Positions 25,001 to 32,872 of a DNA stretch of 64,000 nucleotides are shown here, in pieces (positions within the stretch are counted from its first letter, which is position 1; the number at the start of each line of letters is the position of its first letter). The stretch is from the NCBI GenBank assembly GCA_963843385.1, contig CAWJJY010000007.1, positions 1 to 64,000 of the forward strand, in the 5' to 3' direction. This DNA comes from CAVOHU01 sp963843385 (GTDB lineage Bacteria > Acidobacteriota > Vicinamibacteria > Vicinamibacterales > JAKQTR01). A program made the position numbers and the translations under genes. The notes under the pieces were generated by a model. The model worked only from the letters and a program-made list of their open reading frames with translations, did no database searches and was not told the origin of the DNA.

Positions 25001-25158
25001 GCGGAGTGGCGAACCAGAAAGACCTGACGGTGCGGTTCATGGAGTTCTTCGATCACTACCTGAAGGGCGCGCCGGCGCCGAAGTGGCTGAGCGACGGGGT
25101 GCCCTACCTGAAGAAGGATGAGCCGAAGTCGCCGCCGAAGCCGGAGCCGGCGAAATAG
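22003..25158 (+). CDS. Secreted S9-family peptidase (prolyl-oligopeptidase-like)
   Basis: This protein of about 1050 residues has a signal peptide (LTVFVLLLAGSLVAAYALP), an N-terminal beta-propeller with repeats such as LSGDGKWVVYTLQ and DGTFSPDSKWIAY, and a C-terminal alpha/beta hydrolase domain with nucleophile GHSYGGEG (about residue 870), the region MHGTSDPTVGF and the histidine GEAHHLGG. Two Gly/Gln/Ser-rich linkers interrupt the propeller (about 125-200 and 245-275). The first contains a palindromic repeat inserted in frame at 22519-22566. ATG 22003 gives the signal peptide. The 3' third is duplicated at 28447. Confidence 0.9.
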   Translation: MKMTAVKRPPAPRHLTVFVLLLAGSLVAAYALPGAQAPAKKAMTIDDYTKWRSIERQALSGDGKWVVYTLQTTNVVAAEAKPVLHLLNLETSVEVTVADATDGTFSPDSKWIAYQVDPGAAQRGRGGRGGSGTATPAGAGQPQTAPSGQGGAQPGQTGAPSGQGGVQPGQGGSSTGSGQGPSTSSGQGRGGTAPVIPPRRVEVRNLATGEVRSWQDIGTFAFSATSTHLILRRRGGEAAPSAGGRGGAGAPGGQPPAAAGQASGAAGAPAGPRGVDAILLDLRTGRHQLLGSVADIAFNRTGELLAYTVDAAVKDVNGLFVFDTRTGRTTTLDSDAKSYNRLTWNEEGNALAVLKGSEVEKMRERDNVLVAFPDVAASLKDGAPVAAPSVLQPAKVDSFPKGWVVSDRATLAWSEDNTRVFFGIKEQVPSPDTARRTTDEAADVDVWNTSDDRVQSLQMNRANQDRNFTFRQAFDVSAKRFVKLTDDTMRDLDIAPDGKWAVGRDTRAYLADQKKLPAADFYRVNTATGERTLIAKGQLTGRHVLGISPHGTHFLYWKDSRFQVYDLEANATRTLGVATPPVSFIDVEDDHPGTKPSYGVAGYTSDAKAVIVNHRYDLWVLPLDGSAPTNLTGGLGSKNERRFRLVRTEQVDPSVARAVGPRGTFDLTKPVTLSAYGQWTKKAGFYELAGGQMKELVYEDASFSTPVKARKADRFLFTRQTFVEFPDLRVSGPGFADAKKITDANPQQKDFLWGHRMLFDFKNKDGVRLQGILAVPDDYKPGEKRPMIVTFYEKNSQNMHVYTPPVYMVSMGRMPTQAVSDGYLTMMPDVHFRTGSSHSDMLECVEAGTRKVIEMGYADPRRIGVTGHSYGGEGAAYVGTMSKMFAAVGMGAGVVDLYNDFAMNWGWSYGAQGGSGDTAFQYYLYDQGRWGFSPWDQPDRYRNESALTWAPKAVAPFLIMHGTSDPTVGFINGLAFYNALRYNGKKAVLLAYPGEAHHLGGVANQKDLTVRFMEFFDHYLKGAPAPKWLSDGVPYLKKDEPKSPPKPEPAK
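22519..22566. repeat. REP-like palindromic repeat inside the peptidase gene
   Basis: TTCGACTGGCTCAGGGCAGG is followed by CCCTTCGACAAGCTCAGGGC, and the second is an imperfect palindrome of the CCCTTCGACAAGCTCAGGG type. They encode STGSGQGPSTSSGQG in frame within a Gly/Gln-rich linker. Such sequences usually sit between genes; here they extend a linker without breaking the frame. Confidence 0.7.
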
Positions 25159-25493
25159 CAGGAAGAGCGAAGGCGCAGGGCTGCGAGGGGATGGCGCCAA
25201 ACCTGCCCCTCGCGGCCTGTTGCGTCCTATCCTTGGCGCGAGGTCGACGCCGGCGCCTGGGCCGCGCGAGCCTTCACATAGAAGGACGGGGCCCGGACAC
25301 GCAGGGCCTCTTGGATCCCTGTCGAGCCAGAAGAAGGAGCTACCGGAGCGCCTCTCATCGCGCCACAAACCCGGTTACCAACGACGGAATTGACGATGAC
25401 GCGGGTGGACGGGCGCCGTCGGCCGGCCGCGCCCCGCGCCCACACGTCGCGGCATGCGCGTCACGGGATCTATGACCACCGCGCGGCGTCCAG
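25159..25493. other. Intergenic between convergent genes
   Basis: No gene is supported. The left part is GC-rich and includes GCAGGGCTGCGAGGGG and a short inverted CGCAGGG/CCCTGTCG pair. I see no strong terminator. Confidence 0.4.
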
Positions 25494-26534
25494 TCACCAG
25501 ATTCCGAAGACGTCCGGCTGGCCCGAGCCGGCGGTGCGTGGCTTGCGGATCGCATCGGACGACAGGGCGGTCAAGAGCAGGACGAGCGCCTGGTCGGTGT
25601 CCTTGACTCTGGACGTACCTACGACGACAGTCTCACCCATCCGTACCCTGAATTCGGTCTTCAGTACACTGCCCCTGGTTGCTGCGTCAGCAAGGTCAAC
25701 CCTGACATACACATCCTGTTCGCTGGGCGGGTTCGTCGGTCCCACGGCGAGCGTGCCGGAATACTCGCGGCTGGCAGGGCCCTGCAGACGGACCGTCTGC
25801 GACCGCGATCCCCGGACGAAGACGGTGTCCATCAGCTGGTAGCTCTGGTAGGGTAGGAACTCGCGGGCATCCTTGAGCGCGGCCATCGCTCCTGCCGACA
25901 GCCCTTGGACGCTGGATCCAGGTTCTGCGCGGGCGAGCAGCAAGACGAGGTAGAAACCCCTTGCCTCATTCGACGCGCCACCAGGGGTTCTTCCGCTCGC
26001 ATTGGTCCCGGGACGGCCGTCCAATCGGCCGAGCGCCGACTTGGCGAGGCGACCCGCGTCGGTCGTGGGGTGGCTCTTGACAACGGCGGCGAACGACTCT
26101 CGGGCATTCGCGATCTGGCCAAGCCCCTCGAGTGCGAGTCCGCGCTTGTAGTACGCGTCAGGAAGGGCGTCGCCGAACGGGTAGGTCGCGATCAGGCGAT
26201 CGTACGCCGCCAGAGCCTCCGAGAACTTGCCCTGGGCGTACCACGATTCGCCGATGTAGTACTGGGCATCGTCGGCACGGTCTGACGATGGAAACGCCTT
26301 GATGTAGGACTCGAACCCTCGGATCGCGAGACTCCATTGCCCAGCGTAGTAGTCGGCTTGAGCTGTCGCGAACACGCGCTGGGCCGACTCGCCCCCGCCA
26401 CCGGAGGCCGGCCTCTGCACTGCCGCTTGGGGGTTGGTCGGAGATTCCTGGTCCAGAGCAGCCACAGCCGTTCTCGCGCCCAGGCACAGGAGGAGAGACA
26501 AACCAAGAAGACGGCGAAGAGAAGCCATGTGCAT
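25494..26534 (-). CDS. Secreted TPR protein, CpoB/YbgF-like
   Basis: This 346-residue protein begins at ATG 26534 after GAGGAGGTC. It has a signal peptide (RRLLGLSLLLCLGARTAVAA). Three tetratricopeptide repeats follow between about residues 55 and 160 (ADYYAGQWSLAIRGFESYIK, AQYYIGESWYAQGKFSEALA, YYKRGLALEGLGQIANARES), like the Tol-Pal-associated CpoB. The C-terminal 170 residues form a domain I do not recognise. It is the third gene of a sigma/anti-sigma operon, so it may be a target or periplasmic sensor. Confidence 0.82.
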   Translation of the reverse strand: MHMASLRRLLGLSLLLCLGARTAVAALDQESPTNPQAAVQRPASGGGGESAQRVFATAQADYYAGQWSLAIRGFESYIKAFPSSDRADDAQYYIGESWYAQGKFSEALAAYDRLIATYPFGDALPDAYYKRGLALEGLGQIANARESFAAVVKSHPTTDAGRLAKSALGRLDGRPGTNASGRTPGGASNEARGFYLVLLLARAEPGSSVQGLSAGAMAALKDAREFLPYQSYQLMDTVFVRGSRSQTVRLQGPASREYSGTLAVGPTNPPSEQDVYVRVDLADAATRGSVLKTEFRVRMGETVVVGTSRVKDTDQALVLLLTALSSDAIRKPRTAGSGQPDVFGIW

Positions 26535-26560
26535 GCTCGATGACCTCCTCGTGAACGCGG

Positions 26561-26938
26561 CTAGAACGTAACCTCGGGATTGAGGATCCAGATGATCCGA
26601 GTGCCATGTCTGGCGGTCAGATGAAGCTGCCGGACTGGCTCGGCATCTGCGGCAATCGGGTGAGCCGATACCGCCGGCACAGACGCCTGTCCTCTTGGCT
26701 GCCCATTCCATCGCCAAGGTCCTATGGCGACGAGCACCAACGCGACACAGGCGCATACACCTGCGGCGACTTGTATGAATCGCCATTGCTTGCGAACCGG
26801 TCCAAGCTCCGCCGAGCGCATGTACCGCCGCAATTCTTGCCGTTCCTCCGGCGTCAGTTCGCTGTCCTTCAGACCAGGATCACCGCGTTGAAGGACCGCC
26901 CGAAGCTGTGCACCGGAAAGCCGTTGCTTGGTGAACAT
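26561..26938 (-). CDS. Probable single-pass anti-sigma factor
   Basis: This 125-residue protein has a cytosolic N terminus with LTPEERQELRRYMRSAELGP, one transmembrane helix (about 52-72, FIQVAAGVCACVALVLVAIG) and a short periplasmic tail. It follows the ECF sigma gene by 16 bp and precedes a TPR protein. Size, topology and position suggest an anti-sigma factor, but no zinc-binding HXXXCXXC motif is present. Confidence 0.65.
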   Translation of the reverse strand: MFTKQRLSGAQLRAVLQRGDPGLKDSELTPEERQELRRYMRSAELGPVRKQWRFIQVAAGVCACVALVLVAIGPWRWNGQPRGQASVPAVSAHPIAADAEPVRQLHLTARHGTRIIWILNPEVTF

Positions 26939-26954
26939 CGAATTCTCCTCCCGG

Positions 26955-27485
26955 TCAGCTGAGGATTCGGCGCAGCTGACCGCGCGCCCTAAACAGGTGC
27001 CATCGGACCGTGGCGGACGCGATGCCGAGCGCTGAAGAAATCCGTCCGATCGACTCACCTTCGATCTCATGAAGCACGACAATGGCCCGTCGGCGACCAC
27101 CAAGCTGGTTCAGCGCGCGCTCGACAGCCATCTGCGCAACGTACGTCGTCTCCGGATGTCCTCGCTCAGCGTCCTGGTTGTGGGTCCCTGCATGCCGCGA
27201 CCTGACGATCGCACGGCGACGCCGGTCTCGGCACAGATTGACGAGGGTTCGAATCAGCCAAGCTTGTTCTCCGTCATGGCCATCAGGCAAAGACGCAGGC
27301 GCCCGGGCCACTCGCACAAACGTTTCTTGTAAGAGATCGAGGGCGTCATCGTGGCTGCTCGACAAGCGACGCGCCAGCCGGAAGATCCGCTCATGATGGG
27401 TGTCGAACACGCGAGTCAGGCGGTCGTCCAAGGCAACTCCCCGCGTCAGTTCCGGCGCGACTTCGACATCTCGCGAGGCACCCAT
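26955..27485 (-). CDS. ECF RNA polymerase sigma factor
   Basis: This 176-residue protein has region 2 (FDTHHERIFRLARRLSSSHD, ALDLLQETFVRVAR) and region 4 (ALNQLGGRRRAIVVLHEIEG, SIGRISSALGIASATVRWHL, FRARGQLRR). It lacks extra domains. The start ATG 27485 is chosen because upstream codons have no sigma-like sequence. It is first in an operon with the membrane protein and TPR gene. The target promoter is unknown. Confidence 0.9.
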   Translation of the reverse strand: MGASRDVEVAPELTRGVALDDRLTRVFDTHHERIFRLARRLSSSHDDALDLLQETFVRVARAPASLPDGHDGEQAWLIRTLVNLCRDRRRRAIVRSRHAGTHNQDAERGHPETTYVAQMAVERALNQLGGRRRAIVVLHEIEGESIGRISSALGIASATVRWHLFRARGQLRRILS

Positions 27486-27865
27486 ACTAAACAAAACGCG
27501 CGACGACCGCAGAACGTTGGCGACGTCAGGTCTCTCGGAACCCTCACCAGAGGACGCCCTGAGTCGCCCCCGGTGGCGTTGAGTTCGGGACCCGGTCCCC
27601 CCGGTCCGTCGCCACCGGGGAACTTCCGCAAGCCGCCAATTCCCTCGGCCAAGGCGAACCACTGGTGGAGGTTTCCGACCGGGCTCGAACACTTGGTTTT
27701 CGGGAGCGGAACCCACGCCGGGCGGGAAGCCACCCGGGGTTGCCGAGGGTACCTCGCTGGCGACCGTCACCCCATGCCGATCAAGGCGTCCCGTCGCCCG
27801 GGGCCGTGCGAAGGGTACGGTCGTCGGGCGACGGCAGGATTCGCACGGCGTGCTAGACTTCCACC
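27486..27865. other. Divergent intergenic region
   Basis: These 380 bp separate the sigma gene from the DUF433 gene. No frame is convincing. The rightmost 15 bp hold TAGACT (27854-27859), a -10 box for the DUF433 gene. Confidence 0.45.
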
Positions 27866-28090
27866 ATGGATTATCGGCCATTGATCACCATCGAGCCCGG
27901 CGTGCGAGGGGGAAAGCCCTGCATCCGGGGGATGCGAATCACGGTCTACGATGTGCTTGAGTATCTCGCGTCGGGCATGTCGGAACAGGAGATTCTGGGC
28001 GATTTCCCCGACCTCACGGTCGAGGACATCCGAGCGTGCCTCGCATTCGCGGCGGACCGCGAGCGACGACTCGTCAAGGTCCCTGCGTGA
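27866..28090 (+). CDS. DUF433 antitoxin (VapB45-like)
   Basis: This 74-residue protein reads ITIEPGVRGGKPCIRGMRIT, VYDVLEYLASGMSEQEIL and DFPDLTVEDIRACLAFAADR, the whole DUF433 domain. A TAGACT box ends 6 bp before the ATG, so the message may be leaderless. Its stop overlaps the start of the DUF5615 gene by 4 bp. The pair is a recognised toxin-antitoxin combination. Confidence 0.92.
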   Translation: MDYRPLITIEPGVRGGKPCIRGMRITVYDVLEYLASGMSEQEILGDFPDLTVEDIRACLAFAADRERRLVKVPA

Positions 28091-28419
28091 GGCTCCTGTT
28101 CGACCACAACCTGTCCCACCGACTGGTGCTGGCCCTGGGTGACGTCTACCCGGGCTCGGTGCACGTCCGCACATTGGGCCTCGACCGTGCCCCCGATGGG
28201 GAGGTGTGGGACTACGCTCGCGGCCACGGCTTCGCCATCGTGTCGAAGGACTCGGATTTTCACCAGCGCAGCCTGGTCGAAGGGTTTCCACCCAAAGTGA
28301 TATGGGTCCAGCGCGGCAACTCTAGCACCACCGAAATCGAGGCACTGCTGCGGCAGCGCTCTCAAGCGGTCGCGGCGTTCGGCGCCGATCAGGACGCTGC
28401 GTTCCTCGAGCTGGACTGA
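28087..28419 (+). CDS. DUF5615 PIN-like toxin
   Basis: This 110-residue protein begins MRLLFDHNLSHRLVLALGD, with the first acidic residue of the PIN-like site (D6), and continues LGLDRAPDGEVWDYARGHGF and IVSKDSDFHQRSLVEGFPP with two further acids. DUF5615 proteins are predicted PIN-fold ribonucleases. The GTG start is coupled to DUF433. The gene ends 28 bp before a truncated peptidase copy. Confidence 0.9.
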   Translation: MRLLFDHNLSHRLVLALGDVYPGSVHVRTLGLDRAPDGEVWDYARGHGFAIVSKDSDFHQRSLVEGFPPKVIWVQRGNSSTTEIEALLRQRSQAVAAFGADQDAAFLELD

Positions 28420-28446
28420 TCCCCGCGATCACGGTCCGCGTTCAAG

Positions 28447-29373
28447 GAAGATCACCGACGCCAATCCGCAGCAGCAAGACTTCCTGTGGGGCATCGCGTA
28501 CTGTTCGACTTCAAGAACAAGGACGGCGTGCGGCTGCAGGGCATCCTGGCGGTGCCCGACGACTACCAGCCCGGCGAGAAGCGTCCGATGATCGTCACGT
28601 TCTACGAGAAGAACTCGCAGAACATGCACGTCTACACCCCGCCGGTGTACATGGTCAGCATGGGCCGCATGCCCACGCAGGCGGTCAGCGACGGCTACCT
28701 GATCATGATGCCGGACGTCCACTTCCGGACCGGCTCGTCGCACAGCGACATGCTGGAATGTGTCGAGGCGGGCACGCGCAAGGTGATCGAGATGGGCTAC
28801 GCCGACCCGAGGCGCATCGGCGTCACCGGCCACAGCTACGGCGGCGAGGGCGCGGCCTACGTCGGGACGATGTCGAAGATGTTCGCCGCGGTCGGCATGG
28901 GCGCGGGCGTGGTCGATCTCTACAACGACTTCAGCATGAACTGGGGCTGGTCGTACGGGGCCCAGGGCGGCAGTGGCGACACGGCGTTCCAGTACTGCCT
29001 CTACGATCAGGGGCGCTGGGGCTTCTCGCCGTGGGACCAGCCCGACCGGTATCGCAACGAGTCGGCCCTCACGTGGGCGCCGAAAGCGGTGGCGCCATTC
29101 CTGATCATGCACGGCACCTCCGACCCGACCGTCGGGTTCATCAACGGCCTGGCTTTCTACAATGCGCTCCGCTTCAACGGGAAGAAAGCCGTGCTGCTGG
29201 CCTACCCGGGCGAGGCACACCACCTCGGCGGCGTGGCGAACCAGAAAGACCTGACGGTGCGGTTCATGGAGTTCTTCGATCACTACCTGAAGGGTGCGCC
29301 GGCGCCGAAGTGGCTGAGCGACGGGGTGCCGTATCTGAAGAAGGACGCGAGCCGGGAACCGGCGAAGCGCTGA
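28447..29373 (+). pseudogene. Truncated duplicate of the S9 peptidase catalytic domain
   Basis: From AAGATCACCGACGCCAATCC onwards the DNA is nearly identical to 24219-25131. It carries the catalytic motifs GHSYGGEG, HGTSDPTVGF and GEAHHLGG. The beta-propeller and signal peptide are missing, and one G is lost in the GTGGGGGCATCGC run (28486 region), which puts the first 14 codons out of frame. An in-frame ATG at 28486 could still start a 295-residue domain without export signal. Substitutions include K/Q, T/I, A/S and Y/F. Confidence 0.88.
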
Positions 29374-29578
29374 CACGGGACGCCTCTGGCCGCAGATAGC
29401 CGCCGCCGGCGGACGCCCTCACCGGGCGCCCGACTCGCGGATCTTCATCTGCGGCGCAAGCTTCCTGAAGCGCCCGCGCTAGCGCTCCGTGTCGCAGGTC
29501 CAACTGCACTGGACGTACACTGATCTGAGGAACGACGGCCGGCCGCGCCAGATGGTGAGCAGAGGAAGAAGGACCCCC

Positions 29579-31234
29579 ATGACCAAGCGTCTTCAGTCCG
29601 TCACCGGGTGTGTTGCCGCCGGCCTCCTGCTTTTGGCAGGCGCGTCGATGAGGTCTTCTGCGGCCATCGATGCGAGTCCGCCCCAAGCGGCGGGCACTGC
29701 CGCTGCCCCGCAGACCTCTAACGCCAACGAGGCCATGCGGGACTACGAGGACACCATTCGCCGCGGTGACGCCTTCGTCGACGCCGGCAATTACTTCGAA
29801 GCGGTGCTCGCCTACGAGCGCGCCCGGCGCGTCGCCTACAACAACAAGCTGAGGACCGACACGGCCGCCCTGGACAAGAAACTGGCGCAGGCCCGCGCCG
29901 CCAGGGACGGCCAGCCGCCCGCAGGCCAGAGTGCCCGCGATTCGGGCGCTGCAGGCGGTGCCGATCCGAACGCGGGCGGCCGCGACGCCGCGGCCGGCGG
30001 GTTCATCGAGTTGACCGCCCTCATCGACAGGCGGCCGCGAACGATCACGGGCCGCGACGTGCCGCAGGACAACGAGCAGCATCACGGCCCGCACGGACTC
30101 GATTCGCGCTGGATTGTCAGTAATCCCTATCTCCCGATGGACCGCCACTTCCTGCCGTACATCTGGGGCATGTCCTGCTCCTCGGACGGCACGCTCTACG
30201 TGGCAGGGGAGAGCGTTGTGCCCGCTGCGGCATTCAAGCGCCAGCCCCGCTCGAACCGCGACTGGTACGCGGACAACGGCAGCGGCGTGTGGAAGGTCGC
30301 GCCCGACGGCAAGGTGACGGCGTTCGGTGTCAGGCCCTACGGTAACCAGCCTGGCTGGGACATCCAGACCGCAAAATGCAATGCCGGCGTGCGGCAGGCG
30401 GGCATTGCCGTGGAGCACTGGGGCGGCATGGTGGTCGACCAAAACGGAGACGTGCTCTTCAGCGATCGCGAGCTGAACGTGATCATGAAGATGCGCAAGG
30501 ATGGCTTCGTCGAGCACATCGCCGGAGGGGGCGCGCAAGCCTGCGCGTACGACCGTTACAAGACGCCCCAGCGAGCGGGCTATCTGGACGGGCCCGTCAA
30601 ACAGGCGTTGTTCGACACGCCCCAGGGCCTGGCACTGGACAAGGACGGGAACATCCTCGTGGCGGACACGGGCAACTGCGCCCTTCGGAAGATCGATCGC
30701 ACCGGAACGGTCACCACCGTCCAGAAGGGGTCGTGCCGCTTCGGACTCGAGAGCATGGCGTATCAGTTCGTCGTCGTCGATCGGGAAGGCCTGCCCATCG
30801 TCGGCGGCGCCCACGTGCGGATGGGCGTCGAGATATACAGCGGCGTCTACCGTTTCCATCCCGACGGGAGGATCGAGCAGTTGCTGGCCGGCAGACGGCT
30901 TGCGCCCCGGACGAGTCGGCAATACGTCGGGATGCTGACCGGGCTGGAACTCCTGCCGAATGGGTCGCTGATCATCTCGGACGGATATGAGAACGAGACC
31001 GGCAACCGTCTGCTGGAAGTGCGCGCCGGAGGTGTGTCACCGTTTCTTGGTCTTCCTACGACCGACCCCGCCGCGCCCGAAATCGATGGCCCTGCCGATC
31101 GGGCACGGTTCTTTGCGCCGGCTGCGCTGTGCTCGACCGGTGACGACGCCCTGTTCATCCTGCCGGGGCATTCACGGCGCCCGGTGCGGAAAGTCGATCT
31201 GCATACGAAGGCCGTGACGAGTTGGATCTATTAG
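29579..31234 (+). CDS. Secreted NHL-repeat-like beta-propeller protein
   Basis: This 551-residue protein starts at ATG 29579 after GAGGAAGAAGG. It has a signal peptide (SVTGCVAAGLLLLAGASM), a coiled or TPR-like segment (residues 60-120, YEDTIRRGDAFVDAGNYFEA) and a propeller with NHL-type blades (YIWGMSCSSDGTLYVAG, MVVDQNGDVLFSDRELNVI, PQGLALDKDGNILVADTGNC, TGLELLPNGSLIISDGY). Extracytoplasmic scaffold or enzyme; function unknown. Confidence 0.8.
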   Translation: MTKRLQSVTGCVAAGLLLLAGASMRSSAAIDASPPQAAGTAAAPQTSNANEAMRDYEDTIRRGDAFVDAGNYFEAVLAYERARRVAYNNKLRTDTAALDKKLAQARAARDGQPPAGQSARDSGAAGGADPNAGGRDAAAGGFIELTALIDRRPRTITGRDVPQDNEQHHGPHGLDSRWIVSNPYLPMDRHFLPYIWGMSCSSDGTLYVAGESVVPAAAFKRQPRSNRDWYADNGSGVWKVAPDGKVTAFGVRPYGNQPGWDIQTAKCNAGVRQAGIAVEHWGGMVVDQNGDVLFSDRELNVIMKMRKDGFVEHIAGGGAQACAYDRYKTPQRAGYLDGPVKQALFDTPQGLALDKDGNILVADTGNCALRKIDRTGTVTTVQKGSCRFGLESMAYQFVVVDREGLPIVGGAHVRMGVEIYSGVYRFHPDGRIEQLLAGRRLAPRTSRQYVGMLTGLELLPNGSLIISDGYENETGNRLLEVRAGGVSPFLGLPTTDPAAPEIDGPADRARFFAPAALCSTGDDALFILPGHSRRPVRKVDLHTKAVTSWIY

Positions 31235-31365
31235 CGTTCGTCCGAGCCGCTGCCTCGCCGTTGCCTGGCACACCATCGCAGCGACCTCGCCCTGGCGGGC
31301 GCGTCACGGGTCTCTTCCTTTCCCTGCGGCGGCCGGATAGGACCAGGTTCCCACCGGTCATCTCG

Positions 31366-32484
31366 TCATTTCTTGTCGAACTTCTCGACGAGCCACTGGG
31401 CGACGTGCGGTATCACGATCGGGTTGTACTCGATCGCGCAATGCTCGCCGAGGCCGAGCAGCCACAGATCGGCCACCTTCGCCGACTCGTAGGTCGACAT
31501 CATGTCCGCGACGGGGTTGCCCGGATCGCGCGTGCCGTTGACCACGAGCAGAGGCCCGTTGATCAGCTTCTGTCCGGGTTTCGCGTCGGGCACCAGCGTG
31601 TTCTTCTGGCCCAGGTGCAGCCCCGCACACATGGCCACGACCGACGTGATGCGCGGATCGTTTCGCAGGGCCACACGCAACGAAGCGCCCCCGCCATAGC
31701 TTGCCCCGTAGAAGCTGATGCGCTTGGCGTCGATCGCCCCTTGCTTCATGTAGTACTCCATGATGGCGATATGGGCGTCCGACTTGGTATCTCTTTCCCA
31801 TTGCCTGCTCTCGCCGAAGCCGGGCAGGTCGAAGGTGGCGACGGCCAGGCCTTTGGCGAGCATGTCCTGGACGGCGCGGTAGTGGTTCGCCTTGTACTGG
31901 TCGACGCCCCCGCTCCAGATGATGAGCGGCGGCTTCTCGACGCCCAGCGGCTTGTGCAGATAGGTAGTGACCACGCCGTCCTTGTACGGCACCTTCACCA
32001 CCTCCAGCGGCACGTCGAACAGCTTTCCTCCCTTTTGATACGCGCGCAGCTGTTGCTCGTAGGCCTGGGCTTCCTCGGCGTTGGTGACCCTCGGAAACCA
32101 GCTGATCGCGTAGTAGGCAACCGACGTCATGTAGGCGTCGAGGGCGGCCCGACGCGGACCCGTTTTGGCAATCGCGTCGCCGCGGGCCTCGTAGTACTCG
32201 CCCAGGACGCGCCACTCGTAGACCCAGCCTCCGGGGGCATTGCCTTCCTGCTTCGTGACCCGCTGGATCGTCTGGCGGACGATGTCCTCGTCGGCTCCGC
32301 GGTAGGTGAAGGCCCGGATGCGGCGCTCTTCCAGCACCGCATGCCCGTCTTTGACGTTGGTGGTGTTCTGGGACGTCTGGGCAAAGCCGTGTGAGGCAGC
32401 CAGCATCGAGAACAGTGGAACTGCCGCGCAGATCGCCACCGATCCGCAGAACGCCCGCGCACGGGTCTTCCTCAGAGGGGCCAT
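31366..32484 (-). CDS. Secreted alpha/beta hydrolase, FrsA/DUF1100-like
   Basis: This 372-residue protein has a signal peptide (AICAAVPLFSMLAASHGFAQ), a helical N-terminal region and an alpha/beta hydrolase domain with IIWSGGVDQYKANHYR, DLPGFGESRQW, nucleophile FYGASYGGGAS (about residue 250), LVVNGTRDPGNPV and GLGEHCAIEY as the histidine region. It resembles the FrsA esterase group. Substrate unknown. Confidence 0.86.
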   Translation of the reverse strand: MAPLRKTRARAFCGSVAICAAVPLFSMLAASHGFAQTSQNTTNVKDGHAVLEERRIRAFTYRGADEDIVRQTIQRVTKQEGNAPGGWVYEWRVLGEYYEARGDAIAKTGPRRAALDAYMTSVAYYAISWFPRVTNAEEAQAYEQQLRAYQKGGKLFDVPLEVVKVPYKDGVVTTYLHKPLGVEKPPLIIWSGGVDQYKANHYRAVQDMLAKGLAVATFDLPGFGESRQWERDTKSDAHIAIMEYYMKQGAIDAKRISFYGASYGGGASLRVALRNDPRITSVVAMCAGLHLGQKNTLVPDAKPGQKLINGPLLVVNGTRDPGNPVADMMSTYESAKVADLWLLGLGEHCAIEYNPIVIPHVAQWLVEKFDKK

Positions 32485-32524
32485 GGGACTGGTCCTTTCA
32501 ATTGTTAGATGAGACGACCGGGGG

Positions 32525-32552
32525 AGTATAGCATCCGACGCGCCGCGGTCAA
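32525..32552 (-). promoter_or_regulatory. Promoter of the FrsA-like hydrolase gene
   Basis: On the minus strand TTGACC and TATACT are separated by 16 bp. A ribosome-binding AAAGGA stands before the ATG at 32484, so this gene, unlike the neighbouring antitoxin, has a normal leader. Confidence 0.65.
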
Positions 32553-32635
32553 GAAAGGTCTACAGAAAGGTGTCCACACCTGGCGGAGCGCCGCGATGCC
32601 GTCCGCATCCGGGCGCGGTCGCGGTGAGGCCATAA

Positions 32636-32663
32636 TTGACACTGGTCATAAGGCTGGTATCAT
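32636..32663 (+). promoter_or_regulatory. vapBC promoter
   Basis: TTGACA (32636-32641) and TATCAT (32658-32663) lie 16 bp apart. The -10 box ends 5 bp before ATG 32669, so transcription should start at or immediately next to the start codon. Confidence 0.7.
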
Positions 32664-32668
32664 GGGCC

Positions 32669-32872
32669 ATGGCCCACGCGAAGAAGGTGACCGTCGACCT
32701 TCCGGAGGATCTGCTGCGCCGGGCGCAGCAGTCGACGGGCCAGGGGATCACGGCGACGATACGGACCGGCCTGCAGCTGGTCGCGGCCACGGGGGCCTAC
32801 GAGGCGCTCCGCCGGCTCAGGGGCCGTGCGCGCTTCTCGGTTGACTGGCGCCAGCTTCGCGAAGACCGATGA
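32669..32872 (+). CDS. vapB: VapB-type antitoxin
   Basis: This 67-residue protein has an N-terminal ribbon-helix-helix (KKVTVDLPEDLLRRAQQSTG, ITATIRTGLQLV) and a short C-terminal toxin-binding tail (FSVDWRQLRED). The ATG at 32669 follows the promoter directly. It overlaps vapC by 4 bp. Confidence 0.86.
   Translation: MAHAKKVTVDLPEDLLRRAQQSTGQGITATIRTGLQLVAATGAYEALRRLRGRARFSVDWRQLREDR

Noticed and set aside
23368..25368. Minus-strand 666-codon frame opposite the S9 peptidase
   Set aside because: It mirrors the codon pattern of the peptidase gene and has no recognisable domain or start site.
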